A stretch of DNA of 64,000 bases from Cladorhizidae sp. MBARI D1340-BT2 (lineage: Eukaryota; Porifera; Demospongiae; Poecilosclerida; Cladorhizidae): the NCBI GenBank assembly GCA_028752905.1, contig JAQNBH010000003.1:4086204-4150203 (forward strand), written 5' to 3'. Below are positions 1 through 11,091 of this stretch, one piece after another. Position 1 is the first letter of the stretch. Each line of letters begins with the position of its first letter. The notes under the pieces were generated by a model. The model searched no databases. It was not told the origin of the DNA and worked only from the letters and a program-made list of their open reading frames with translations. The position numbers and the translations under genes were made by a program.

Positions 1-918
1 GCTTCAGGTGCCGTGGGGTGTCCTATTGTTGCTAGAAGTCCTTGGCCATTCCATTCATAATTCCTCCAATTTATCTTCGAAGGGAATGTTTCTGGATGAC
101 TGGCACCCAGTGATGTGCAGTCACCTGGAGAAACACAACATTGGAGGACATGAATCCTTTTGGCAAGCTGAGGTGAATGCAAGGTCTGTGTCTTGCTCTT
201 TAACTTGAGAGCCTTCACACTTGTGTGGGACGAATGTTATCTACGACAAGTAGTCGGCCACTGGCACTCTGGGCCTCTTCCCCCACACAATGCAAAGCCA
301 GCTGTGCGGTTTAGCACGAGTCATCCAACCAGTGACTGTGGTTGTGACAATCAGAACATGGTCAGGACATCGGAGCATTGTGTTAATGCATGTGCATATG
401 ACATGGTTCACTGCAGCTCTTGTATGATTGCAGACATCATCCAACTCCCAGTGGTGGTTGTTTCCTGACAACACAATGGAGAACTTGGCAGATTAGGAAG
501 AGAAGTAATTTAGTATACAGGCTCACCAGGAATAGAAGTAACTCGGTATCAGTCTACAGGTTCACTGATACCGAATTGCTTCTCTTCCTGGTGAGCCTAT
601 AACTAATACTGAGCTGTTGTGGATCCTCTGAAATGCCTAGAAACATATTTTCATTGTTGGGGGATGCCAAATTGTACAGGCAATTCCAATCCACACTATT
701 ATCTAGGCAGGTGCCTTGTAGAGAGAGCCGGGTTGTGGGGGTCTGGATAAGGAAGAGTTCCTCCCAATCCCCTTAAAAGTTGGTCATATTCAACACTATA
801 TTTCAAATCCAGCAAACTCTTGCTTTGCATTCACACTGTGTCACAGATCTAACCCTCTAGAATTTGTTTAATTTCGAATCGAATTCTCAAAAAAAATGTT
901 GTTTCAGTTGGTAAAACA
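1..918. other. Unassigned left-end sequence, no gene recognised
   Basis: Only short frames occur here and none resembles a known family. The stretch does not match the sequence lying beyond the minisatellite in the other copies of the repeated segment, so the inverted duplication starting near 919 seems to end here. The only visible structure is a hairpin at 518-600. Confidence 0.5.
518..600. repeat. Hairpin-forming inverted repeat
   Basis: An arm at about 518-553 (caggctcaccaggaatagaa onward) is followed after about 10 bases by its imperfect reverse complement at about 564-600, which ends in cctggtgagcctat. It could be a small foldback element or the core of a larger decayed one. No target-site duplication was identified. 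Confidence 0.65.
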
Positions 919-966
919 ATGAGCAATTATCACCCCATTTATTTATTCTGTATCAACGTCCAATCA

Positions 967-1345
967 CATGAAGGATGGAGAGGTTTGAATGGAGCCGTTG
1001 TGCTCGTGGCTAGCTCCAGTAGGTTTCCTCATGAAGGATGGAGAGGTTTGAATGGAGCTGTTGTGCTCGTGGCCAGCTACAGTAGGTTTCCTCATGAAGG
1101 GTGGAGATGTTTGAATGCAGCTATTGTGTTCGTGGTCAGCTACAGTAGACTTCCTCATGAAGGATGGAGAGGTTTGAATGGAGCCTTTGTGCACGTGGTC
1201 AGCTACAGTAGACTTCCTCAGTGAAGGATGGAGAGGTTTGAATGGAGCTGTTGTGCACGTGGTCAGCTACAGTAGACTTCCTCATGAAGGATGGAGAGGT
1301 TTGAATGGAGCTGTTGGGCTCGTGGTCAGCTACAGTAGGCTTCAA
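967..1345. repeat. 63-bp minisatellite, about six units
   Basis: Units begin near 967, 1030, 1093, 1156, 1219 and 1283, each starting around catgaaggatggagaggttt. The spacing is 63 bp, exactly 21 codons, and the repeat lacks stops in one frame on each strand, which creates long but probably meaningless frames. The same array recurs inverted at 22,510-22,875 and 48,400-48,985 with different copy number. Confidence 0.9.
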
Positions 1346-1392
1346 CATAATCAAGCTGTGGCGAGGAAGGTACTGCATGGCAATGCTTCTTG

Positions 1393-2535
1393 ATATTTTC
1401 TTTCGGTTCTCCTCACAACAATCGACTGCAAGCTATGATGACCTATAATTAGAGCGAACTAGCTTTACAGATCTTGCCTGGTGGCTTGAGAGGCTAATGA
1501 CTTCAGTTATTGTGGCGGTTGCTGAATTCCATGAAGGCATGGCAGCTCAGTGACAACAGGCCCTAATGTAGAAAAGTTCTCTCAGCATGTAGGTTTATAC
1601 AGCTGACATGCATAGTTGGTATTGGTTGTCATGACTTTACACAAGAGTAAAGATAACTCGATCTCTATTCCTTTTTGGGTCATTTAATTCCTGGTTTTCT
1701 GCTTTTTCAATACATGACATATTCTAAAGTGTATTCTTTAATATAACAATGAAAAGAAGGCCAATGTTTGTGCGTGGCCGACTTCTTATGGACATGTGCT
1801 GTAGATGGATGCACATGTAGTAGCCACTTAGAGGAGGGAAACCCAACCAGTGGTAACCCAATCAAGGGTTGGTTTGGATCAAAGATTTTAGGAAAGCCAA
1901 AAATTACTTTTTTTAATTCTTTCTGAAGTTGGGGGAGAACTACCAGTTGATACCGCATATTTTCTGTATGCCATGTGTATGGACTTTAAAGGAGCTATTG
2001 CATAGTCCATGCACTAAGCCTTATCATGAAAACTAAATCAAATGACCTCTCTCTGGTCATTGTACAGTTCAGCGGTGAATGTGCTCTCTGTGATTCTTGG
2101 TTGGTTCCATTGGCTTCTCCTTAGACTTCTAGCAAAATTGGTCACTTGCAGCTATATACATACTACATACTTCTTCATCACCATAAGCTTCCATCTCTGC
2201 ACCAACAGAAATCTATACTCCATCCTCACCAGCACGGTGGTCTTCTTAAAATCTAGGGTTTAGAGTTGGTGTAATTATTACCTGTGAATATCATTACTGT
2301 ACTAGATACCTATGTATGTGGTAAGACCTTTAACATACCTCTTCCTGACCCGGCAGTGAAATGATTATTTGAGGTTAAAACTATGCATTTTCCATAGTGA
2401 TAAAACCCGGATCACTTTCGCCAGGTTCGATGTTGATGTGCTGGTCTCATTGGTCAGCCTTGAAAAATACCATTATGAGTTGATCCGATTTTGTTGTAGA
2501 TTTTTTTTAAATAAAGAAAGAATGTCTATTACAAC
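1393..2535. other. Non-coding 5' flank of the GT14 gene
   Basis: No convincing gene. This sequence is shared with the other two copies of the segment (reverse of about 20,150-22,500 and 44,400-48,370). At about 1,986-1,993 it holds the uninterrupted site where the other copies carry a TTAA-flanked foldback element. The last bases, a pyrimidine-rich run ending ttcttgtag at 2,579, look like a 3' splice site, so an upstream non-coding exon probably lies in this stretch. Confidence 0.6.
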
Positions 2536-2583
2536 GTGATATATATGTATATTCTTCCCCCTCCCCTCTTTTCTTGTAGGACA

Positions 2584-4275
2584 ATGGGGAAAGGTAAGAT
2601 CGGATATGGCCATAATCCAGCTAGGGCAAGGTTTCTGCATTTCTTGGATTATGGTATCAATTTGGCCCTGGTGGTAAAAATCCGTCTAAGAAGAAGGTGG
2701 AACAATGAAGTCATTGTCAAGTGCTGTATAGGAGTCATCATCTGCCTGCTGTTATACACTTGCCAAGATGAGCTATTGGGCAAGGTCGAGACTAATCCAT
2801 GGTTTCAACAATCCAACAACAAGTTTAGCTACAACATTTGTACTGTGTCGTCGGCCGAGGAAAGACGCCGACATTTCATCTCTGAATTGGAATTGAGTAA
2901 AGGAAAGCTGCCTCCTTCTCATCTAGTGCGCACTAATCCTGAAGAACTGAGAAAGCGGAACCAATGTTACCTACCAAAGGGTGGGTTTACTTCCTGGAAG
3001 AGCGGTCTAGTAACAGAGCTTGTGCCAGGAAGGATACCTAAAATGTGTGATAAGGTGTTCACAGGGAAAGCTTTAAACACTAATGAAACAAAATGTATAG
3101 ATAAATCTAATCATTTGTGGAAGACTGGTAAAAGCATTTCTGGTTTGGTTTCAAAGACGTCGAATTGTGATTGGGTTAAAAGCATTTTCAAGGACAATTT
3201 TTTTTTTGTGTCGGATAGAGAGAAAAAATTTCCCATAGCATATGCCATCAATATTGACAAGCACTCATATCAGATATTGCGATTCTTAAAAGTGATATAT
3301 CGTCCCCACAATCTATACTGTCTCCATTTCGACCTGAAGTCGAGTCACACCTTCAAGCACATCATCTTCAACCTTGCTTCGTGTCTCGACAACGTCATTG
3401 TTCCTCGCAAAATCGAAGATGTCTATAGGGGTTGGTATACATTACTAGAAGCTCACGCGAGCTGCTTCTCCGACCTGCTGTTAGCTCGAGACAAATACCC
3501 CTGGAAGTATGTCATCACTCTCTGTGGCAAAGAACTACCTTTGCGTACAAATGCTGAGGTAGTGTCTCTTCTAGAACCTCTCGATGGAATGTCATCTGTC
3601 AAGATAGAAGAACATACCAAAGCATTCAAACATAGATATTACTTCAAGTCGTCCTTGAGCACGGTGACCGGCAGGATAACCATGCGGGATGAACACATGT
3701 CCGCTTTACCATACGACATGAAGATGTACAAGAGCTCGGCCTACGTTGCTCTTAGTCATACTTATGTTGAGTATTACCTCTGCAGCGAAGAAGGCATTAC
3801 AATAAGGAACTACTTTAAAGATGCCTGCATCCCTGAGGAGATGATCTACGCTGTGGTGTTCATGAAACCTGGTGTCCCTGGAGGTTACAGACCAGAATAC
3901 AAAAACAAGATCTTTTTCACAATCTCCTGTATATGGATTGCCGTAGCCAGCTGGCAGGAATACACTCAAAATATCTACAAACAAATGACAAGACAACCAA
4001 TAACATCGCAATACTGCTTCGAGCAGGTAATCCACGACATATGCATTGTTACTGCACAAGATCTAGCCAAGCTTTCATACAAGCCTGGTGTGAGTGGTGA
4101 TATTAGCACAGGCGGCTTCCATGGTCTTGAAGGAAATTCCGATGGCCCCGACAGAGGACCTATCTTCCACAACAAGTACATCATGGATCATGACACAGTA
4201 GTAATGGATTGTATGGAGCAGGAGCTTGTCAGGAGAAACAAATTGGAACACTTACAGCAGTGTGGGAGATTGTAG
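2584..4275 (+). CDS. GT14 beta-1,6-N-acetylglucosaminyltransferase (core-2/I-branching type), copy 1
   Basis: The 563-residue product looks like a Golgi type II enzyme of glycosyltransferase family 14 (GCNT-like), which transfers GlcNAc from UDP-GlcNAc in beta-1,6 linkage to build branched O-glycans or I-antigen chains. Visible features are a basic cytoplasmic tail, one membrane segment at about residues 43-61 (CCIGVIICLLLYTC), a stem, and the GT14 domain. Family signatures include WKYVITLCGKELPLRTN near 306, AYVALSHTYVEYYL near 384, PEEMIYAVVFMKPGVPGG near 415-434 and a late CIVTAQDL near 484. I chose ATG 2584 because a pyrimidine tract and TAG lie four bases upstream; the frame is open 16 codons further, but that part reads as intron. 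The length is somewhat above the roughly 430 residues usual for vertebrate GCNTs. The frame is intact and it is one of three copies in the window. The exact acceptor is unknown. Confidence 0.85.
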   Translation: MGKGKIGYGHNPARARFLHFLDYGINLALVVKIRLRRRWNNEVIVKCCIGVIICLLLYTCQDELLGKVETNPWFQQSNNKFSYNICTVSSAEERRRHFISELELSKGKLPPSHLVRTNPEELRKRNQCYLPKGGFTSWKSGLVTELVPGRIPKMCDKVFTGKALNTNETKCIDKSNHLWKTGKSISGLVSKTSNCDWVKSIFKDNFFFVSDREKKFPIAYAINIDKHSYQILRFLKVIYRPHNLYCLHFDLKSSHTFKHIIFNLASCLDNVIVPRKIEDVYRGWYTLLEAHASCFSDLLLARDKYPWKYVITLCGKELPLRTNAEVVSLLEPLDGMSSVKIEEHTKAFKHRYYFKSSLSTVTGRITMRDEHMSALPYDMKMYKSSAYVALSHTYVEYYLCSEEGITIRNYFKDACIPEEMIYAVVFMKPGVPGGYRPEYKNKIFFTISCIWIAVASWQEYTQNIYKQMTRQPITSQYCFEQVIHDICIVTAQDLAKLSYKPGVSGDISTGGFHGLEGNSDGPDRGPIFHNKYIMDHDTVVMDCMEQELVRRNKLEHLQQCGRL

Positions 4276-5030
4276 CATTTTTAAATTGTAGGTAGTGTCA
4301 ATGTTTTTACCATATTTATGTCAATTCTTTAACTTACTATATATGACCTTATGAATGAATATTCTGCACATGCTGGGGGTGTAGATTAGCCTACTCTTCT
4401 GCTAGTTGCTGAACCTTCACACCTAAACATGTTAAACCTACTCGCCCTATATATTTTTTAATCATGAAATGCATTCAAGTGCTGCTCAAGTGTGATGAAG
4501 TATATAGACTAGAACTATATAGAATTGTGTGAGTGAAGAATAGTTTTGTTCAATCGTGTACTACAACAGTATGGAGTATATATATAGCAATGCTGTGAGC
4601 AGATAGTTTTGCTGTGGCGTGCATGCATGTATGTTATTGACTGGTGTAGAAGCGAAATTGTTTTAGGGTCCTGTGTTTGATGAAGCACTTGCCTACCCAT
4701 ATATGCATCCACACACATACACATCTATTGTAGTCTGCTCCATGATACTTGGGCTATGGTTATCTCTAGCTACACAACCAGTGCTGATGAGTATTTCATG
4801 ATAGCTATATAGGGTACTTTAAAAAATACATAGAAGTACTTGCAGAGCATACTTGATGCCATTAGTTTATGGAACTCATTGCAGAAGGTGTCTTATCTCT
4901 CCATGGCCTTAAGACAGAATTAATTGCCACTGTCTGTTGGTAATTTTTGTTTTGCAAGTCAACCTCGTGTTAGGCACTGGTGACTCCATGCATAATTGCA
5001 GAATGAAACTAGAGAGCAATTGTGGTTGAT
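4276..5030. other. 3' flank of GT14 copy 1, non-coding
   Basis: AT-rich sequence repeated in inverted orientation at about 17,640-18,410 and at 38,430-38,910 plus 42,350-42,670. Bases near 4,574-4,595 (tatatatagcaatgctgtga) are the empty target of the 3.4-kb hAT that interrupts the U2 copy. Confidence 0.7.
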
Positions 5031-5461
5031 GGAAAATGAAAGGAAACACTAAGATTATGTTAAAGGAGCAAAAAGAAATTCTCTAGTTTTCCAGCCTCGG
5101 CAATTCAGTCATATTCATGAGAAAGGAGAGAATCCAAAACATACCGAGTTGAAACTAACTGTAGTGAGACTAAATGGAAGAATTCTCCAGATTGGCATAA
5201 TTGTTCTGTTTAGCCTTGAGATGGGCCATCATTAAGTACATAATTATATACAAACAATAAATGACAAAATCGACTGAAGAAAAGTTGTGAAAAAGCGAGT
5301 TTTTGTGATTGGGATGGGAGGAGGTGCCAAAGATATAACACTAGGTGCCAAACATCAAGTATTTCCTCTTCTCCCACCACTTTAGCTCATTTCCCTTAAC
5401 AATTCTGTCTACCCTATATGCCTAACACCTCTTCCTTCACCCCTGCTATATATATACTTGT

Positions 5462-5650
5462 CTACCCAATATTACGCCCACTGTCTTTATTTCTCCATTC
5501 TACCATGCACTCCACAGACCCTTCAATGCCCTTGACCATGTTCAATAATCTTCCTCGATCAACAGCAAACTCTCCGCAGTACAACAAGAAATGCACAATA
5601 TCTTCCACAACACCTTCATCACATAGCTCACATCTATCAACCTGATGCAT
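5462..5650 (-). pseudogene. Non-LTR retrotransposon 3' scrap (zinc-binding tail of reverse transcriptase)
   Basis: A 62-residue frame with the pattern C-E-L-C ... V-H-F-L-L-Y-C, typical of the zinc-binding segment near the C-terminus of LINE-type reverse transcriptases. No polymerase domain remains. It is part of the duplicated segment: near-identical scraps lie at 13,623-13,811 and 31,647-31,835 on the plus strand. Family assignment rests on this short motif only. Confidence 0.5.
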
Positions 5651-5770
5651 ACCACACCTCTCCTTGTTTTATTAACTTAACACTTACTTTTTTGTGTCTG
5701 TGGATGTCTATCTTTCCCACTTAGCCATTGGACCTGAAAGCTCTAAGAAGAATGAGACATGAACGATGCA

Positions 5771-7287
5771 GGAAGCAGGTGACATTCTATCTTCACACTG
5801 CACTTGCATGGCTGGGTAAACAACTATTATTACATGGTGTATATGCATGTTTATAGATACATTGTTATTTCAGCTTAGGTGAGGGTTGTTCTCATGTTGC
5901 GGCTGTTCTCTTCAAGGTCGAAAGTGCTGTACGACTAGGATACACTTTGGTTACATCCCAGAATTGTCAATGGAATGAAACATTCTGTAGTAAGGTCAGT
6001 GAGTTATTGAAGCATGAATCAGGTCTCATCAATGTGTTACACATACAGATTGAACCAGCCCGAATCGTCGACATCGACTTTCGAAGGTCAAAACGCAAGA
6101 GAAATGAGGAGAGCACGAGTACAACATCGATCCATCAGGAATTAGTATCAGTACCACCATCAAGTGAGGCAATTGAAGCATTCCGAATAGGGCTGAAAAG
6201 AATCGCACCAAAAGCTGCTATATTTTCATCTTTAACCGTAATGGAGACTACACATTCAAGTACTGCTGTTAGAGTAGTCAAGAAGTTTCCGCCATCACTT
6301 ACCTCTCTTTACGACTCTAAGTTTTCCAGTATAAGCAAAGATGTGCTTAAAGCTGAATGTAAAGCCACTTTTGAAAGAATGTCCATAACAGACGAAGCAG
6401 CAGCATATCTAGAAGAAAGCACTAGGCTTCAAGCTCAGTCAACTCTTTGGTTGGCATGAGCATAGAAAGGGAAGAATTACTGCTTCAAAGTTTTATTCTG
6501 TGTTTAGAGCCTCTACTAGTTCTCCACCCCTATCACTCATAAAATCTCTACTAGAAAGGTCAACCCTTGACTCTACAAAAGTTCCAGCACTTAACTGGGG
6601 ATTGACTAATGAAGATAATGCCCGTGCTCTCTATCAAGAAATGATGGAAGCAACACACTCCAATTTTATGTGTTCTACGTGTGGTCTTTATGTAAATTCC
6701 AGTTTTCCTCACACCTTGGAGCTTCACCTGATGGTGTGATTAGCTGTACTTGCTGTGGTACTGGGTTAATAGAAATAAAATGTCCTTTCAAATTTCGAGA
6801 TTTGCATCCAGAACATGTCTCGGATCCAACATTCTGTTTAAAGCCCGATAAAAAAGGAGCTGTGCATCTAAGCCATGACCATCCGTACTACTACCAAATT
6901 CAAGGTCAACTAGCTGTTTGTGGAAAAGATTTCTGTGACTGGTCTACGTGTGGCATGCATGTGGAACGTATTTTAGCTGATCCAGAGCACTTTGAGGTTG
7001 TGAAACCGGTGTTGGATAATTTTTTTGAGTTTGTACTACTTCCTCGCTTGTTAGCTAATTCGTTCTTCGATTCAGCATCAACATCTCGACTAGAAAAGTT
7101 TACGTACAAAGGGAATACGTCTAACCAGGTGAAAACCACATTTTGTTTGTGTGGTGGGAAAGATGTTGGAAGGATGGTGGCTTGTGATAATTTGTCTTGT
7201 CCCACGGAATGGTCATGTGTTGGTATTTCTCGAAAACCAAAAGGGAAGTGGTACTGTTCAGATAGTTGCAGACATCAGACTACGTAA
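5771..7287 (+). pseudogene. SWIM-YqaJ-PHD nuclease pseudogene (copy 1)
   Basis: Starts inside the SWIM finger coding region (C-T-C-M-A-G before a 58-bp intron at 5816-5873, then GEGCSHV after it) and runs through the YqaJ nuclease domain (GLIEIKCP near 6,770) to a C-terminal PHD-like finger. Compared with the second copy at 58,274-59,975 it has a 4-base insertion near 6,450 and a 2-base insertion near 6,713; the second brings the frame back. Its N-terminal exon is missing because of the junction near 5,767. It therefore cannot make the full protein. Confidence 0.8.
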
Positions 7288-7552
7288 TTGTGTATTTTCA
7301 TTTTGTGTATTTCCAACTATATACCATCCATACCATCATTGTGAATTAACATACTATTGAATGCAATCAATGATCAATGACCTCTATCACACTCCCCCCC
7401 CTCGAATTATTCGGAGAGCCTTATATCTTTACAGTACTTACTGTACAGTGTACACACATAAAACTCACTAGAATGAATCAAGTCGACAATTTACAATAAT
7501 TGGAAATTTACCACAAATAAAAATTACAAAAGATGATCAGCTACTATTTTAG

Positions 7553-9299
7553 CTACATGGGTACTACAGAAGGGCACATATTGACAACGGCTGCACACAC
7601 ATGTAATATTTTGTCAATATTTGCATACCCTACATCCTTCTTGTGTTTAATAGTGTCAACATGAAGTACACTCTGTAGAAGGGTGTATTTGTTTTTAAAT
7701 AGTCCAATCACTCGTTCTACATGAATACGAACTTTAGATATCCGCTTAGACTTCTCGACTTCCTCCAAATCCAATTCTTTCTTCCCCCTGGTAAAAGCTG
7801 GGATTTGTAGATGAGCTCCACTTAAAGCTAAATCGTCTGATATCTGAAATTCCCGATCTGCTAAAACAACATCTCCAGCTTGCACCAGTTGTAAAAAATT
7901 ACTGTTTTGTATTTTGTATGATGCATCTGTCAGTTGCTCTCCCTCCCCAGCATTTAGAGAGAAATGAAATGGCCCCACATGGAGTAACGGCTATGAGAAA
8001 CTTGACAGCGTTATGTTTTTTTATAATTCGAATATGTCTTTGCTCTGGCCTACGGGCGTTCAATAAAGATCTCCGAACAATCGATGATACATCGTGCACA
8101 AGGGTACAGATCCTTGAAAACTTGAGGCATATTTTGAAAAGTTACCTCTTGTGATGGCCATTTGATTAAGTGCTTCAAGTGCACAAACATCACTTCAATC
8201 CACTTGTGAAAAATCTCAGTGACTGTGGTCATTGAAATTTTAAAGCGATAGGCTAAATCTTCCATGATGAGGTTGAGCCGCAACCTCATGAAAACCATCA
8301 ACAATCCAGACGTGGTAGAAGTTTTACCTGCTCGGGCCTTGATTGTGGATACTGCTTGAGCAAGTAAGAAGCAAGGTGGTTGAATACTTCCCAGGATTCA
8401 AGACAAGTATAAAAATGAGTGGCTTTGTCATCTCCTTTAATAGTGTCAATATGACTTGCACAGTACACTAAGGAAGGCACATAAACAACTTGAGTGGGCT
8501 GTGACACTTGAGTCTCGGCATGTTGTACTTTGATAGGATCTGTCATTAGGCATGTTGTACTTTGATAGGATCTGTCATTACTCCTATGTTGTGGCTGAAC
8601 TCTGATTCTTTAAGTCCACTTAACTCAGTAACTGGCTCTCCCCTCAACTCGGGTTCAGCTAAGTTTGTGTGTCTGTCTATCCTTGCATGTCTCCGACTCT
8701 CTCTAGCCTCCTTTGTAGCTTTCTTCACTTCATCAACTTTCTTAAATGTAAACACAGTGGCTCTCCCCTCAACTCGGGTTCAGCTAAGTTTCTGTGTCTG
8801 TCTATCCTTGCATGTCTCCGGCTCTCTCTAGCCTCCTTTGTAGCTTTCTTCACTTCATATACTTTCTTAAATGTAAACACAGTAGGCACATGATCGACAT
8901 TTTCAGCCATATCCACAGGTTTGCCTACAAAAAGAGAGGGTAGAAAATGGTAATATTAGTTTTCATTGTACACAGCTACAAAATACAGCCAGCTTTAGCT
9001 AATTAACAAGAAACAGCCTAATAAACTAGCTAGCTTAGCTTATAATCATGCTGGCTAGTTATCAATAATAAGACTAGCTAGCTAGTACCTGTGATAAAGT
9101 GGTCTCCACATATCCTGGTGTGTTTCTTGGGCATCCAAGATTTTCTTCTGATGGCAAGTATCCATTTCTTTGCTCTTTCTTTGGGAGAATCAGGAAACCG
9201 GAAAAAAACAAGCCCTGGACGTTCTCCACTCCTGTTTCTGCAGCCAACAGCACAACTCATAACCATCTTGTTCTTTTTGCCCACCAGGGGGGGTGTCAA
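7553..9299 (-). pseudogene. THAP plus DDE_4-type transposase pseudogene (copy 1)
   Basis: Reading on the minus strand: a THAP DNA-binding finger (9078-9299; CAVGC ... ICGDHF), an intron, a charged linker present twice because of a 124-bp tandem duplication, a helix-turn-helix transposase segment (8050-8304; LAYRFKISMTTVTEIFHKW), and DDE catalytic pieces (CIIDCSEIF, then VLADREF and a late HVERVIGLFK). Family knowledge places this with PIF/ISL2EU-like DDE_Tnp_4 enzymes. The frame is broken several times, including within the duplicated linker and between the first and second catalytic segments. Confidence 0.75.
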
Positions 9300-9613
9300 G
9301 CGCGCGTCTAATAGAAGGTGTGATTCATGCCGAAGCTATATATGAATATATACAGGACCTGCATGAAAACCAACTTATGTTGATGCAGTTTAAAAATATA
9401 ATTATCTAAGCTATCTAACAGTAAACTTAGCAAAATAACTTACAAAAGCTGGATCGGATTTAGTGCTCGTCTTCATCCTCTTCAACCTGGTATGGCATCT
9501 TTGGATTCCACGTAGTGCCACTGAGAATACCATGAAGGCTGAAAGCTAGGATATATTGGCTTTTTTACACCAAAACTACGCTTAGGGTAGTGGAAATCCA
9601 GAGGTTGATGTGG

Positions 9614-10854
9614 GGATCAAGTGGCTTTTACGACTCCAGCCATCAAGAAATTTGTGCGCGTTTTTTAATTTCACGCACGCGCGTTTTGGGGGTTCACGCG
9701 GGAAATACAAAAAAGGCAGGAGAAGGGCAACACTGAGGTCTATTGCTCCTTTTGCATTTGGAACAACAGAAGAGGTTATAGGCTACCTCAACAGCAAGGG
9801 TCTACTAGCTCTTTCTTTTTCATGTTCCAGGTATAAAACTGTAAATCCCTGAAATCAATTAGGCATGGGAGTTTTTTCTCAAAATCTCACCTGGTACTTC
9901 AGACATGGCTGCTATTAATATATTGGTGGGTGAGGCAGTACCTTGTATTAGATGCAGCAGATGAGTGTGGCTGCAACAAGAAAACGGTGTACCAGTGGCT
10001 TAGGGAAGTGTGCTCTGCAGCTCTATGTCGGAAGTGCTTGGTGGTGTTGGATCTGTTATTCAAATAGACTAGATGAGTCACAGTTCACACACAAACCCAA
10101 GGTATCACTGTAACATTGATATACTTTAATGGATGATCACTTTCGTTATCGACTGTTTAGCATCATAGAGGCCGCCCACCTATTAAGGATATTTGGATAT
10201 TTTGATTGGTTGACACAGCTCTTGGTACACTTGATAAACGTATAGTACCTATTTCAAAGATTTTAATTCAATGAAATGTATTTAGGTTACATGCAAGTTG
10301 TGGACCAGAGAGATGCAACCACCTTGCTACCCATCATTCAGGCGCATGTTGCACCTGGATCAATAATCCATTCAGACCAGTGGGCAGCTTATAGGCAGGT
10401 GGCTACTCTGCCTGGGATTGTGGCACATAAGACGGTGAATCACTCGATTGAATTTGTAAATCAGAGTACGTGTGTGCACACCCAACATATTGAGTCCTAT
10501 TGGAACATGGTATGGTTTGTGGAACATTATATATATTTTTTAACAACAACAACATTGTGCAGGTGAAGGTGAAGCTCAAGCGGATGAAAGGAGTTCATCG
10601 CCACCAGCTCCCATCCTACCTAGATGAATTTATGTGGCATGAGCGAAATGGAACAACTGTCACTTATAATAACATAATAGCAGAAATTAATAATTCACTT
10701 TCATTGTATTATTATTTATTTGGATGATATTTAAGAAATTTGGATTCTGAATTATTCTGATTTGGATGAGATTTCCGTACTTTTGTTTCCCGCGTGAACC
10801 CCCAAAACTCGCACGAATTTCTTGATGGCTGGAGTCGTAAAAGCCACTTGATCC
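9614..10854 (+). mobile_element. Merlin DNA transposon, copy 1
   Basis: A 1,241-bp element bounded by terminal inverted repeats beginning GGATCAAGTGGCTTTTACG (9,614 onward, and reversed up to 10,854), about 45 bp long. It is flanked by a perfect 8-bp target-site duplication TGATGTGG at 9606-9613 and 10855-10862. An 8-9 bp duplication is the known habit of the Merlin superfamily, eukaryotic relatives of IS1016/ISXO2. Confidence 0.9.
9724..10727 (+). pseudogene. Merlin transposase pseudogene (copy 1)
   Basis: Recognisable pieces are an N-terminal segment (LRSIAPFAFGTTEEVIGYL), a damaged helical region near 9,890-10,050, the first catalytic region near 10,070 (DESQFTHKPK, preceded by a small insertion that creates a stop), the second aspartate in HSDQWAAYR, the glutamate in HIESYWN, and the typical tail HRHQLPSYLDEFMW. 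An apparent intron separates ESYWN from VKVKLKR. Frameshifts and stops make it non-functional. The initiator ATG present in the second copy is lost here. Confidence 0.8.
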
Positions 10855-11091
10855 TGATGTGGTACGTCAGGAACAACAGAAATTTCAACACTAGAAGTTT
10901 CAACACTAGACTGAGAAGCGGAACCCTTAGACGGGTGTATCTGCCACGTGTTTAAGCCACACCCAATAACCTTTGAACATGTGGGGGAAATTTTTATTTT
11001 TTTATTTTTTTATTTTTTTAAAATTAAATTTATTTGTCCAGATATTGGTCGGGCCAAAACCCGACCAACTCGACCGCTTGCTACGGCCCTG

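Larger units (their letters stand above)
919..5766 (-). repeat. Inverted copy of the amplified segment (LINE scrap, GT14, minisatellite part)
   Basis: Read on the minus strand, this block follows U1 from about 13,510 to 22,870 and U2 from about 31,550 to 48,980, in the same order: LINE scrap, GT14 gene, flanks, 63-bp minisatellite. It lacks the TTAA foldback, the TTAA elements, the gypsy and the hAT found in the direct copies, so it supplies their empty sites. It ends abruptly at about 5,766 inside a transposon-derived sequence. Confidence 0.85.
5770..9337 (-). mobile_element. ISL2EU-like DNA transposon, copy 1, truncated
   Basis: This is the same element as 56,235-60,271 in opposite orientation, with the far end of its nuclease gene and one terminal inverted repeat missing. 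The surviving terminus is at about 9,270-9,337, ending ccgaagct followed by AT. It holds a decayed THAP/DDE transposase on the minus strand and a decayed SWIM-YqaJ-PHD gene on the plus strand, arranged tail to tail. The left limit near 5,770 is a rearrangement junction, not a transposon end: about four unmatched bases separate it from the LINE-scrap side. Confidence 0.8.
9338..11091 (-). mobile_element. 5' part of a hAT element, interrupted by Merlin (copy 1)
   Basis: The hAT terminus CAGGGCCGTAGC is at 11,091 (reverse strand). The hAT sequence runs to 10,863, is interrupted by Merlin (9,614-10,854 plus its site duplication), and resumes from 9,605 to 9,338, where the intron containing the ISL2EU-like element begins. 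The first-exon code for a TTF-type finger is recognisable around 9,490-9,600. See the more complete copy at 54,584 for the reading of the nest. Confidence 0.65.

Noticed and set aside
967..1345. CRISPR array
   Set aside because: Repeats are contiguous 63-bp units without unique spacers, and the context is a eukaryotic genome without cas genes.
8562..8893. Serine/leucine-rich plus-strand frames with repeated LSLASFVAFFT
   Set aside because: Antisense shadow of the duplicated charged linker of the THAP/DDE transposase.
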